NCBI RefSeq assembly: GCF_946998875.1
Contig: NZ_CAMQAY010000009.1
Location: 1-47,991, forward strand
Direction of reading: 5' to 3'
Length of the DNA stretch: 47,991 bases
DNA from: an uncultured Peptoniphilus sp.
GTDB lineage: Bacteria > Bacillota > Clostridia > Tissierellales > Peptoniphilaceae
Part shown: positions 34,093-42,252 of the stretch, in pieces
Numbering within the stretch: the first letter of the stretch is position 1
Layout of the letters: the number at the start of each line of letters is the position of its first letter
Program-made: the position numbers and the translations under genes
Notes under the pieces: model-generated
The model's input: only the letters and a program-made list of their open reading frames with translations
Told to the model about the DNA's origin: nothing
Databases searched by the model: none

Positions 34093-35862
34093 TTATTTAA
34101 TATTATTTATTCTGTCGTAGTCTCTGATAATTCTTGGAGTAAGCATTTGATGAACTGGACAAATTGAAGCTGGGTCTTGGTATGCACTTTCAGTAAAGGC
34201 AATAATGTAATTTCTCCATAGGTTCATGTTTACTACTTCATCTACTAGACCATATTTTGCACAAGAGAATGGTCTTGATTTATCATTGTAATCTTGAATC
34301 AAGTCGTTCATCTTGTCAATTGTAGGTTGAAGATCCTTTCCTGCCTTTTTATCCTTTGCAAGTCTTCTTGAGTACATTGCAGTAGCAGCAGTTTCTCCAT
34401 TCATTACATTGATTTCAGTTGCTGCAGAACCAAGTGAAAAGGCATTAGTGTCGTTTCCTTGTGGTCCACCAAGTACATAGTGGGCAGCTGCAGTTCCCTT
34501 TCTCATTGTAATTTCCATTTGTGGAAGGTCAGAGTTTTGGATTGAATAAATTAGTGATTGACCAAGTCCTAGTAGTTCAGCTCTTTCTGCATCGTCACCT
34601 ACATCGATACCTGTTGTATCTTGTAGCCAGATAATAGGAAGTCTGTCTCTAGCACAAAGTGTAACAAATTCATTCATCTTAATTAAACCTTGTCTATAAA
34701 GTTTTCCACCAATAGAGATGTGTTTTGGATCATTGTAGTATTCTGGATAGCCCATAAATAGACCTTGAACGTTAGCTACAACACCAACTAGAAGTCCATT
34801 AACTTTTGCAAGTCCAGTTACCATTTCTCTACCGTATCCCTTTTTGTATTCCATAAATTCTGAACCATCAAAAAGTCTTGAAATTACATCATATATATCG
34901 TAAGCCTTTTTGCCGTTAAGTGGAATAAGTGAATACATGTCGTTAGGGTCGAATAGTGGATTCTTTGGATCATCAACTCTAAAGAATTCTCTTTGGAATT
35001 TTGGAAGCATTGAAAGATATTTTCTAATTCCTTCAAGTACTCCTTCTTCTTCAACATAAACTTCTCTCATGAAACCAGTTTGTGCGAAGTGAACGCCAAC
35101 TGCTCCTGGAGGAGTAGTTTTCTTAGCATGTGCAGCTTGGTCTGCAATTTGGTTAGCTCCTTCTTCGTCGATATATCCCTTAGGATTCATACCGCCAAGG
35201 ATTCCAGCTCCACCAACAGCCATGTTTGCATCTTTATGAGCAACTATAATTGTAGGTGAAATTGAGTGGTATCCACCACCAGCTGGGTTAGTACCATAAA
35301 TACCAACTATTACAGGAACTCCACATTGGTTAAGTCTTGAGTTTCTGTAGAATGGAGTACCGCCTCCACGTCTATTTGGATAAACTTTTTCTTGTTCGTC
35401 AAGTTTAACACCTGAACAATTTAGTATATAAACTAGTGGAATTCTAAGTCTTTCTGCTGTGTCTGATGCTCTTAAAAGGTCATCAGCTTGTCCAGCAATC
35501 CATGCACCTGCAAGTTTTTTGTTGTCTGATGCAACAATGTATACCCATCTGTCGTCAACCTTTGCAAGTCCCTTAACAACACCAGTTGTACCATGGTCAT
35601 TATCGCCAGGGTTATAAATTGTGTTAAGTGGGCACCAAGTTCCTTCGTCGATAAGTTCAGCAATTCTTTGAAGAGCTGTCATTTCGCCACGTTCATTTAC
35701 TTTTTCATCTGGTTTTCCAGCAGCAAGAGCTTTTTCAGCAAATACTCTAATTTCTTCTTCAATTTCTCTTAATTGATTAAAGTTTTCTTCATCAACTTCT
35801 CTTAATGGGTTCCCAATTGTCTTCATATTTTGGAAATATGAAGCAAGTGAATATTGAGTCAT
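34093..35862 (-). CDS. gcdA: Glutaconyl-CoA decarboxylase alpha subunit (carboxyltransferase)
   Basis: 589 residues (Acidaminococcus GcdA 587). Transfers the carboxyl group of glutaconyl-CoA to biotin on GcdC, giving crotonyl-CoA. Carboxyltransferase crotonase folds seen as GGTPFYRNSRLNQCGVPVIVGIYGTNPAGGGYHS and AVGGAGILGGMNPKG in the N-half, and LPIIWLQDTTGIDVGDDAERAELLGLG and AAHYVLGGPQG in the C-half. Cytosolic, binds the membrane complex. Last gene of gcdD-gcdC-gcdB-gctA-gctB-gcdA; nine bases after gctB. Confidence 0.96.
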   Translation of the reverse strand: MTQYSLASYFQNMKTIGNPLREVDEENFNQLREIEEEIRVFAEKALAAGKPDEKVNERGEMTALQRIAELIDEGTWCPLNTIYNPGDNDHGTTGVVKGLAKVDDRWVYIVASDNKKLAGAWIAGQADDLLRASDTAERLRIPLVYILNCSGVKLDEQEKVYPNRRGGGTPFYRNSRLNQCGVPVIVGIYGTNPAGGGYHSISPTIIVAHKDANMAVGGAGILGGMNPKGYIDEEGANQIADQAAHAKKTTPPGAVGVHFAQTGFMREVYVEEEGVLEGIRKYLSMLPKFQREFFRVDDPKNPLFDPNDMYSLIPLNGKKAYDIYDVISRLFDGSEFMEYKKGYGREMVTGLAKVNGLLVGVVANVQGLFMGYPEYYNDPKHISIGGKLYRQGLIKMNEFVTLCARDRLPIIWLQDTTGIDVGDDAERAELLGLGQSLIYSIQNSDLPQMEITMRKGTAAAHYVLGGPQGNDTNAFSLGSAATEINVMNGETAATAMYSRRLAKDKKAGKDLQPTIDKMNDLIQDYNDKSRPFSCAKYGLVDEVVNMNLWRNYIIAFTESAYQDPASICPVHQMLTPRIIRDYDRINNIK

Positions 35863-35871
35863 GTGTCCTCC

Positions 35872-36669
35872 TTATTCTTCTACAGGTCTCTTAATGAAAG
35901 CTTCGCCTGGATCTATTTCTTCTCTTATTAATTTAATTACATCTTCATCTGGTTCTTCAAGTTTAACTGCACGAGATACATCAATGTCAAATCCTGTGTT
36001 TTCAATAACATCTTCTGGTGAAGAAGAAGGATAGTATCCAGCAAGATACATTCTCTTAGTGTCTTCGTCAAACTTCAAGATACCCTTATCAGTTACAACC
36101 ATTTGTGGTCCAACATTTTCAGGAATACCTACTCTAGTTCTTCCGCCAGGACCATCAATCCAACCTGGAGAAGTTATATAGTCAACTTTTTCTATAAATC
36201 TTCTCTTTTCGTGTTGCATCATGATAATAGTATTAACATAAGTTGCAATACCATTAGCTCCACCAGAACCTGTAAATCTAGTCTTAGGATGGTGGTAGTC
36301 ACCGATTACTGTAGAGTTAACATTTCCAAATGGGTCAATTTGAGCTCCACCGATAAATGCGATCATTCTCTTCTTGTCATGTCTCCATTCATTAGCTTGG
36401 AAACCAACATAAGTTGCATTTGTCCAGTGAACTCCACAGTGTGCCATAAATCTATTGTCACCAACTGATCTTGGAACTTCAATTGGGTCACAGTCCATAA
36501 GTCCTGATTCTACGATTAGATAACAATGAGGAGCATAAACTGCTTTAGCAAGAGATGCACCAATTAGAGGAAGTCCTGTTCCTACAATTGCTATTTGACC
36601 ATCTTTAATTTGTCTAGCAATTGTAACTGCTTGCATTTCTTTATTTGTATAGTTATCGTATCTAGCCAT
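35872..36669 (-). CDS. gctB: Glutaconate CoA-transferase subunit B
   Basis: 265 residues (266 in Acidaminococcus). Moves CoA from acetyl- or glutaconyl-CoA to 2-hydroxyglutarate, forming 2-hydroxyglutaryl-CoA. The catalytic glutamate is Glu54 in LIVESGLMDC, the same number as in the crystal-structure enzyme. GGAQIDPFGNVNST and GPGGRTRVGIPE are typical. The ATG overlaps the gctA stop by one base, so the subunits are coupled. Acts with GctA as a heterooctamer. Confidence 0.96.
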   Translation of the reverse strand: MARYDNYTNKEMQAVTIARQIKDGQIAIVGTGLPLIGASLAKAVYAPHCYLIVESGLMDCDPIEVPRSVGDNRFMAHCGVHWTNATYVGFQANEWRHDKKRMIAFIGGAQIDPFGNVNSTVIGDYHHPKTRFTGSGGANGIATYVNTIIMMQHEKRRFIEKVDYITSPGWIDGPGGRTRVGIPENVGPQMVVTDKGILKFDEDTKRMYLAGYYPSSSPEDVIENTGFDIDVSRAVKLEEPDEDVIKLIREEIDPGEAFIKRPVEE

Positions 36670-37640
36670 TATTTTTCTTCTCCCTTCTTTAGTACATCTG
36701 TAGCGTAACCAAATCCTGGAACATTCTTAAGACCAATTAGTCTTGTAGCTCCAAGCTTGTTAAGGTATGCTTCATGATCTTCAACTCCATATACCCATTC
36801 ATCTAAGAATGCGTTGAAGTCTTCTTCAGTCTTTGATTTAACATTGTACATCTTGTAGAAATCAGCGTCATAATCATAATAGTCATAACATTGTGAAGGG
36901 TGAGCGCCAAATGGTGCGTGAACTACTGCGTCAACACAGAATCCTGGAATCTTGTTGTCATCTGCATCGTAGTTTTTGATGTATTCGTCAGAAACAAGTT
37001 CTTCGCAAGTTACGATAACTTTTCTAGCTGCAATTGCAATATCAACATCGTGGAATGTATTTCCAAGAATTCTTGTAGTTCCATCTGGAGAAGCCATTTG
37101 AACGTGAATTATTGCAGTGTCAATTTCAGGAACTGGTGCTGCAACAAGTTTTTCTCCTTTTTTGAATGGGTTTTCTACATATATAAATTTGTCATTTGGA
37201 AGTTTGTCAATTTTTTCTCTTTCTTCTTTAGAGATTCCCCATTCGTCAACTAAACTTGAACCCATCATAAGTCTAACTGGTAGGTATGGAAGGCCAAGTG
37301 CAGCTGCGTGAATTCTTTGCATTTCAACATCTTGAGAGTAGTCTTCCATAAGAAGTTCTCCCTTTTCAATTGCTGCTCTAAATCTTCTTGAAACATTTGT
37401 ATATCCTGAGTTAGCAGTGTAGCAATTTATGTATGCCTTTACTCTGCCAGCTCCAATTAATGTGTCCCAGTCTCCTCCTGCAGGTCCTGCTTCAACGATA
37501 AAATCTTTTTGACCTTGACGCAAAATTTCATTTACTGCTGCGTAAGGTTTTCTGTTAGTTGTAAATCCCCCAAGTGAAATTACATCGCCATCTTCAACAT
37601 ATTTAGCTATGGCGTCTTTAAGTTTCATTACTTTACTCAA
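36669..37640 (-). CDS. gctA: Glutaconate CoA-transferase subunit A
   Basis: 323 residues (320 in Acidaminococcus). Signatures: GDVISLGGFTTNRKPYAAVNEILRQG, EAGPAGGDWDTLIGAGRVKAYINCYTANSGYTNVSRRFRAAIEKG, and AIIHVQMASPDGTTRILGN. Non-catalytic partner that completes the CoA site of GctB. Lies between gcdB and gctB in one operon; the 69-base gap from gcdB contains no terminator that I can see. Confidence 0.96.
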   Translation of the reverse strand: MSKVMKLKDAIAKYVEDGDVISLGGFTTNRKPYAAVNEILRQGQKDFIVEAGPAGGDWDTLIGAGRVKAYINCYTANSGYTNVSRRFRAAIEKGELLMEDYSQDVEMQRIHAAALGLPYLPVRLMMGSSLVDEWGISKEEREKIDKLPNDKFIYVENPFKKGEKLVAAPVPEIDTAIIHVQMASPDGTTRILGNTFHDVDIAIAARKVIVTCEELVSDEYIKNYDADDNKIPGFCVDAVVHAPFGAHPSQCYDYYDYDADFYKMYNVKSKTEEDFNAFLDEWVYGVEDHEAYLNKLGATRLIGLKNVPGFGYATDVLKKGEEK

Positions 37641-37709
37641 GTTAAAACCTCCTTTTGTTCTATATAACTTGATTGCATAAATATTCAGCTCACTATGGAG
37701 CTGAATGAA

Positions 37710-38846
37710 TTAATGACTGAATAATATTAAGAATACACCTGCTGCTACGGCTGAGCCAATAACTCCCGCAACGTTAGGTCCCATTGCGTGCATTAGTAAG
37801 AAGTTAGTAGGATTATATTTTCTACCTTCAACTTGTGATACACGAGCTGCCATTGGAACTGCTGATACACCAGCTGAACCAATAAGTGGATTGATTTTTC
37901 CACCTGTTACAATGTATAAAATTTTACCAAAAATAACACCGCCTGCTGTTGCAAAGCAAAATGCCATTAGTCCAAGAACAATAATCTTAATAGTTGCAGG
38001 TTGTAGGAAAGTTGCTCCATCTGCAGTTGCTCCAACTGTTGTTCCAAGCATAATAGTTACAATGTTCATTAGTGCGTTTTGTACAGTGTCAGATAATCTA
38101 TTAACTACTCCTGATTCCTTAAATAGGTTTCCAAGCATTAGCATACCAAGAAGTGGTGCTACATCTGGAAGAAGTAGTGCTGTGAAAAGTACAACAACAA
38201 CTGGGAAAATTATCTTTTCTAGTTTAGATACTTTTCTTAGTGATGTCATAACTGTTTCTCTTTCTTTTTCAGTAGTAAGTGCCTTCATAATTGGCGGTTG
38301 AATCATTGGAATCAGTGCCATGTATGAATAAGCTGCTACTGCAATTGGTGCTAGTAGGTGAGGTGCAAGTTGTGATGTTGTAAATATAGCTGTAGGTCCG
38401 TCTGCTCCACCGATAATACCAATTGATGCTGCTTCTGGTCCAGTAAATCCAAGTTTAACAGCAACGATAAAGGCAACATAAATACCAAATTGTGCTGCTG
38501 AACCTAGAAGTAATGAGATTGGGTTGGCAATAAGTGGTCCAAAGTCAGTCATTGCTCCTACGCCCATGAAAATTAAACATGGGAATAAGTTAGACTTAAC
38601 ACCATTATACATGATTGCCAAAACTCCAGAAGATTGCCATGGGTCTCCTACTTCCATTAGACCTGTCATTGGCAAGTTTCTTAAAAGCATACCAAAGGCA
38701 ATTGGAAGAAGTAATAGTGGTTCAAATTCTTTTTTAATCGCTAGATAAATAAGAATGAAGGATATAATAAACATTACCACATTTTGCCATTGCAATGATG
38801 CAAATCCCGATTCACCTAGAATCCCCTGTAATGTTTCTAATAACAT
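37710..38846 (-). CDS. gcdB: Glutaconyl-CoA decarboxylase beta subunit (sodium pump)
   Basis: 378-residue membrane subunit with about nine to eleven helices that decarboxylates carboxybiotin and exports Na+. Family loops: YLAIKKEFEPLLLLPIAFGMLLRN, GIIGGADGPTAIFTTSQLAPHLL, SYMALIPMIQPPIMKAL, and SAGVSAVPMAARVSQ. A paralogue lies at 3493-4605. It sits 14 bases after gcdC. Confidence 0.95.
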   Translation of the reverse strand: MLLETLQGILGESGFASLQWQNVVMFIISFILIYLAIKKEFEPLLLLPIAFGMLLRNLPMTGLMEVGDPWQSSGVLAIMYNGVKSNLFPCLIFMGVGAMTDFGPLIANPISLLLGSAAQFGIYVAFIVAVKLGFTGPEAASIGIIGGADGPTAIFTTSQLAPHLLAPIAVAAYSYMALIPMIQPPIMKALTTEKERETVMTSLRKVSKLEKIIFPVVVVLFTALLLPDVAPLLGMLMLGNLFKESGVVNRLSDTVQNALMNIVTIMLGTTVGATADGATFLQPATIKIIVLGLMAFCFATAGGVIFGKILYIVTGGKINPLIGSAGVSAVPMAARVSQVEGRKYNPTNFLLMHAMGPNVAGVIGSAVAAGVFLILFSH

Positions 38847-38860
38847 ATTCCGACCTCCTA

Positions 38861-39289
38861 TTATTCTACAACTGCTAGTAATGCGTCAGTATCTACTGTT
38901 TCTCCAGCTGTTACTTTAAGTGTTACTTTTCCTGCACATGGAGCTACGATTTCATTTTCCATCTTCATAGCTTCAAGAATAAGAATAACATCTCCAGATG
39001 CTACTGTGTCTCCACTATTAACATTTAGTCTAAGAACAGTTCCTGGCATTGGTGAAATTACATCTCCTGCTCCGCCTGCTGCAGGTGCTGCTGCTGGAGC
39101 TGCTGCAGGAGCTGGTGCTGGTGCTGCAGGAGCTGGTGCTGGTGCTTGAACTGGTGCAGCTTGTGGTGCTACTGGAGCTGCAACAGGTGCTGCTGTAAGT
39201 GATGCTGGAGTAAGAGATTGGTATCCTCCGCCAACTTTTTCAACTTCTACTTCAAAAACTTTTCCATCTACTTTAACTTGATATTTCAT
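38861..39289 (-). CDS. gcdC: Glutaconyl-CoA decarboxylase biotin carrier subunit (gamma)
   Basis: 142 residues: N-terminal domain MKYQVKVDGKVFEVEVEK, a 50-residue Ala/Pro linker (about 33-74), and a biotinyl domain with Lys109 in EAMKMEN as the biotinylation site, 33 residues from the C-terminus as usual. The flexible linker lets biotin travel between GcdA and GcdB. Repeated GCT/GGT/GCA codons make the linker locally GC-rich. Confidence 0.97.
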   Translation of the reverse strand: MKYQVKVDGKVFEVEVEKVGGGYQSLTPASLTAAPVAAPVAPQAAPVQAPAPAPAAPAPAPAAAPAAAPAAGGAGDVISPMPGTVLRLNVNSGDTVASGDVILILEAMKMENEIVAPCAGKVTLKVTAGETVDTDALLAVVE

Positions 39290-39331
39290 TAATTTCTCCT
39301 TTTCATAAATAATAGAATAATTTAAAATAAT

Positions 39332-39649
39332 TTATTTTTTTTCGTTTATAGAAACAATTCTAAAACTTTCAACTCTCGATCTTTCTTGCATGCTAATTGC
39401 TCCAACTATTGCTGCTAAAAGTGCAGGGTCCATTGAATTATCAGCCGCTACTTTCTTTGGTGCTGCCTTAGCAGGCGCCGCTACTTGATTTGACTTTCCA
39501 GCGTCAGCCTTACCTTGAATACCTCCAACTACTTTAGTAATAATTAAAATTGCTATTAATAAAGATACAAGGGCCAAGAAAACTACGCTAAGTCCTGTCA
39601 ACGCTACACCAAAGGCCTCTCCCATGGTAAGAGTAACATCTCCTAACAT
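39332..39649 (-). CDS. gcdD: Glutaconyl-CoA decarboxylase delta subunit (OadG-like anchor)
   Basis: 105 residues (GcdD about 107). One membrane helix (about residues 14-38), Ala/Pro/Lys linker, and the conserved C-terminal MDPALLAAIVGAISMQERSR...FRIVSI. Start set at ATG 39649, five bases after GGGAGGTGTG; the longer frame from 39664 begins inside the ribosome site. First gene of the gcd-gct operon, 42 bases before gcdC. Confidence 0.93.
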   Translation of the reverse strand: MLGDVTLTMGEAFGVALTGLSVVFLALVSLLIAILIITKVVGGIQGKADAGKSNQVAAPAKAAPKKVAADNSMDPALLAAIVGAISMQERSRVESFRIVSINEKK

Positions 39650-39705
39650 TATCACACCTCCCAATGTGGTTTCATATTACGGAATCCATTCCAGCTTTTA
39701 GGAAT

Positions 39706-39764
39706 ATTATAACAAAGACCTATGATTAATTCAATTAGAATCTCTATGTATGATTAATTAATCA
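39706..39764 (-). promoter_or_regulatory. Promoter and palindrome upstream of gcdDCB-gctAB-gcdA
   Basis: Minus strand TTGAAT (39729-39734), 17 bases, TATAAT (39706-39711) with extended TG. Just upstream is the perfect 14-bp palindrome TGATTAATTAATCA (39751-39764), and TATGATTAATT occurs twice, at 39721 and 39749, 28 bases apart. It may be a regulator site. The rest of the 39665-40098 gap is AT-rich without a gene apart from the mntP terminator. Confidence 0.7.
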
Positions 39765-40053
39765 AAATCTTTTCCAAAATAATTATACATGAAAACATGA
39801 GTAAAATAAAGGAAAGCCTCTCTAGTAATTTTGCTAAGATAAACAAATTTTATAAAATTTTAAATATTAATTACATTTGTTAAAAAAAGATTTAATTATG
39901 ATTTGTTTTTTTAGAAAAATTAATTTTTGACGCAAAATCTTTGACTATATGAAACTTTATTTTTTTATTCTTCTTTTAGAAAATCTTTGCACTCCTTTAT
40001 AAAAATAAAATTTTTTAAAGGAAAAAAAATAATTTTAAGCTAAAATTTTCCAA

Positions 40054-40087
40054 TAAAAAACTCTCCGCCTAAGCTAAGAGAGTTTTA
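40054..40087 (-). terminator. Terminator of mntP
   Basis: Minus strand AACTCTC...GAGAGTT with a 12-base loop, followed by TTTTATT. Confidence 0.7.
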
Positions 40088-40098
40088 ATATTGTTAAA

Positions 40099-40665
40099 TT
40101 AAAAGACAAGTAATCCAAGATGCTCAAGTAAAATTTTTAGTCCAAGAAAAATTAAAATTAAGCCACCTGTAACCTGTGCCTTGCCCTTTAAGGCTATGCC
40201 AAAGGCCTTTCCTATTCGCACTCCGAAAAAGGAAATGGCAAAAGTTGTAAAGCCAATTACAAAGACTGCAAGAGATATTTTTATCTTCAAAAAGGCAAAG
40301 GACACTCCCACTGCAAGAGCATCTATAGATGTTGCTATGGCAAGCATAAATAAATTTTTAAGGTCTAGCCTATCTCCTTCAATTGTGCAAGTTTTATCCT
40401 TTGATTCTCTTATCATATTCACCCCAATAATTGACAAGAGGACAATGGCTATCCAGTGGTCCACTGCTTGAAGCTTCTCTGCAAAAATTGAGCCCAAGAG
40501 ATAACCTACAAAGGGCATTAGTGCTTGAAAAACTCCAAAAAATAGTGCAATGACAAAGGATTTTTCAAAAAAATTTTTTCTAATGGATAGACCCTTACAT
40601 ATTGCTGCCGCAAAGGCATCCATGGAAAGTCCCACTCCAATAAAAAATACCGATATTAAATTCAT
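40099..40665 (-). CDS. mntP: Manganese efflux pump MntP
   Basis: 188 residues, six helices. Two MntP repeats with conserved Asp: GVGLSMDAFAAAICKGL near the start and ATSIDALAVGVSFAF in the middle, GVRIGKAFG later. Exports excess Mn2+ across the membrane. Start ATG 40665 follows GAGGAG by five bases; an in-frame GTG at 40671 overlaps that site. Convergent to nothing; downstream of the glutaredoxin gene but separated by a terminator. No riboswitch was seen in the 60-base leader. Confidence 0.93.
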   Translation of the reverse strand: MNLISVFFIGVGLSMDAFAAAICKGLSIRKNFFEKSFVIALFFGVFQALMPFVGYLLGSIFAEKLQAVDHWIAIVLLSIIGVNMIRESKDKTCTIEGDRLDLKNLFMLAIATSIDALAVGVSFAFLKIKISLAVFVIGFTTFAISFFGVRIGKAFGIALKGKAQVTGGLILIFLGLKILLEHLGLLVF

Positions 40666-40675
40666 CTTCACTCCT

Positions 40676-40707
40676 CAAAAAAATAGATGCCCCCATAGCA
40701 TCTATTT
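40676..40707 (-). terminator. Terminator of the glutaredoxin-like gene
   Basis: Minus strand AAATAGATGC-TATGGGG-GCATCTATTT then TTTTTT (arms 40681-40690 and 40698-40707). The mntP start lies just beyond. Confidence 0.88.
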
Positions 40708-40726
40708 CTCTTCTAATTTTTAAAAA

Positions 40727-40954
40727 TTATTTTAACAATTCGTCTAATCTATTTTTGTCGAAGCCAACGATTTGTTCGTCGTCAATGCAGATTACTGGTA
40801 CTCCAGTGTATCCCATTGCCATAAGTTCGTTTCTTGCTTCTTTGTCAGTTTGAACGTTCTTTTCTTCGAAGTCAACTTCTCTTTCCTTTAAATAATCCTT
40901 TGCCATTGTGCAATAAGGACAAGTGTTACTTGTATATACTGTTACTTTACTCAT
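40727..40954 (-). CDS. Glutaredoxin-like / NrdH-type thiol oxidoreductase
   Basis: 75 residues, thioredoxin fold. Active site Cys12-Pro-Tyr-Cys15 in SNTCPYCTMAK; cis-Pro loop TGVPVICID; C-terminal GFDKNRLDELL. Small single-domain glutaredoxins of this type reduce disulfides or serve as electron donors for ribonucleotide reductase. Start at ATG 40954 (MSKVTVY), after GAGGAGG; the longer frame from 40969 starts within that site. Own promoter at 40981-41009. Confidence 0.9.
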   Translation of the reverse strand: MSKVTVYTSNTCPYCTMAKDYLKEREVDFEEKNVQTDKEARNELMAMGYTGVPVICIDDEQIVGFDKNRLDELLK

Positions 40955-40980
40955 TTTATTCCTCCTCATTACTTACTTTT

Positions 40981-41009
40981 ATTATACTCCAATAGTATAA
41001 GTGAAGCAA
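40981..41009 (-). promoter_or_regulatory. Promoter of the glutaredoxin-like gene
   Basis: Minus strand TTGCTT (41004-41009), 17 bases, TATAAT (40981-40986). Confidence 0.7.
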
Positions 41010-41038
41010 ATTCTTTAAGTTTTTTATAATTAATATTT

Positions 41039-41389
41039 TTATAATTTGTGTTTTGCGTGTTCTAGTCCGTCTTTAAATATGCATAGGACGTGTTCGTCAT
41101 CTAGTGAATAGTAGGCTCTTCTGCCCTTTCTCTTTACCTTTATCAAGCTTTGATTTCTTAAAAGTGCAAGTTGATGTGATATTGAAGACTGACTCATGTC
41201 AAGCAAGACTGCAATATCGGACACACATAGAGGTCCATTCATCAGCGCATAGATAATCTTTATCCTTGTAGGATCAGATAGGGCTTTAAATATTTGAGAA
41301 AGTATTTCTATTAAGTCCTCTTCCTTATTGAAGTTAGAAATATCTTTTTCAACTTTTTTTGAGATTTCATCTATATATTTATCCTTCAT
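41039..41389 (-). CDS. ArsR/SmtB-family metal-responsive repressor
   Basis: 116 residues. Winged HTH: ALSDPTRIKIIYALMNGPLCVSDIAVLLDMSQSSISHQLALLRNQSLIKVKRKGRRAYYSL. In the last helix the pattern Asp98-x-His100-x10-His111-x2-His114 reproduces the alpha-5 zinc site of CzrA/SmtB, so it probably senses Zn2+ (or Co2+) and releases DNA on binding. Cys55 in the alpha-3 region is alone. Five bases after rsmA, apparently cotranscribed at the end of the metG operon; no metal transporter directly follows in the same operon, though mntP is 1 kb downstream. Confidence 0.88.
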   Translation of the reverse strand: MKDKYIDEISKKVEKDISNFNKEEDLIEILSQIFKALSDPTRIKIIYALMNGPLCVSDIAVLLDMSQSSISHQLALLRNQSLIKVKRKGRRAYYSLDDEHVLCIFKDGLEHAKHKL

Positions 41390-41394
41390 TTTTG

Positions 41395-42252
41395 TTACCC
41401 CACACTTTTAAAATTTACACTTAAAAGAATAAATTCTTCAAGCTTTAGAGTTTCAGCTCTTCTGCTCTCATCAATGCCACTTAATTCAAGGGCTCTTCTT
41501 ATATCATCTTTTGTGTAATTTAATTTTGAATTGGAAAGAGAATTTAAAATAGTCTTTCTCCTAGTTGTAAAAGCTGCACGAACAACTTTAAATAAAAAGT
41601 CTGTGTCAACTTCTTCTCTCTTTTTCATCTTCAAGTTCACAACTGCCGAGTCAACATTGGGCTTTGGCATAAAAACTGAACTTGGCACTTGAAACTTATA
41701 TTTACAATCTGTGTAATAATTTATAAAGACAGATAATGAGCCATAATCTTTACCTCCTGGCTCTGCTGCAAGTCTTTTTGCAACTTCCTTTTGCACCATT
41801 ACTGTAATAGAAATTAAATTTACCTTAGCCAAAATTAATTTTTCAATTATTGGTGTTGTCACATAGTAGGGAAGATTTGCAACGACTTTAAAGCCCTCAT
41901 TGCCAAATTCTTCTTGGCAAAGTTTTTTTAAGTCTAAGTCCAAAAAATCTCCATAAACTACTTTAACATTGTCTAGGGCAAGAGTTTCCTTATGAAGCTC
42001 CCTTAACTTTTCGTCAATTTCAACCGTTAGGACTTTTTTTGCCCTTAGAGCCAACTCTTCTGTTAAGGTTCCAACTCCAGGACCAATTTCAAGGACATTG
42101 TCATCTTCACTTATTTCAGCTGCGTCGGCAATTTTTCTAACAATATTTCCGTCGATTAAAAAGTTTTGCCCCAGGGATTTTGTAAATCTAAATCCATACT
42201 TAGTAAGGATTTCTGAAAGTCTGCTTGGTTTATATAATCTATCTATGGGAAT
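41395..42252 (-). CDS. rsmA: 16S rRNA dimethyladenosine transferase RsmA (KsgA), non-canonical start
   Basis: SAM-dependent enzyme dimethylating A1518/A1519 of 16S rRNA. Read from ATT 42252 the protein is 285 residues: PIDRLYKPSRLSEILTKYGF, then FTKSLGQNFLIDGNIVRKIA, VLEIGPGVGTLTEEL (motif I), VANLPYYVTTP (catalytic NLPYY). The frame upstream is closed by TGA at 42253-42255, and between that and the conserved KSLGQNFL there is no ATG, GTG or TTG. The first possible non-standard starts are ATT at 42250-42252 (AAGGA lies about five bases before it) and ATA at 42244-42246 (would give MDRLY, resembling homologues). Overlaps the end of rnmV. Confidence 0.9.
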   Translation of the reverse strand: MPIDRLYKPSRLSEILTKYGFRFTKSLGQNFLIDGNIVRKIADAAEISEDDNVLEIGPGVGTLTEELALRAKKVLTVEIDEKLRELHKETLALDNVKVVYGDFLDLDLKKLCQEEFGNEGFKVVANLPYYVTTPIIEKLILAKVNLISITVMVQKEVAKRLAAEPGGKDYGSLSVFINYYTDCKYKFQVPSSVFMPKPNVDSAVVNLKMKKREEVDTDFLFKVVRAAFTTRRKTILNSLSNSKLNYTKDDIRRALELSGIDESRRAETLKLEEFILLSVNFKSVG

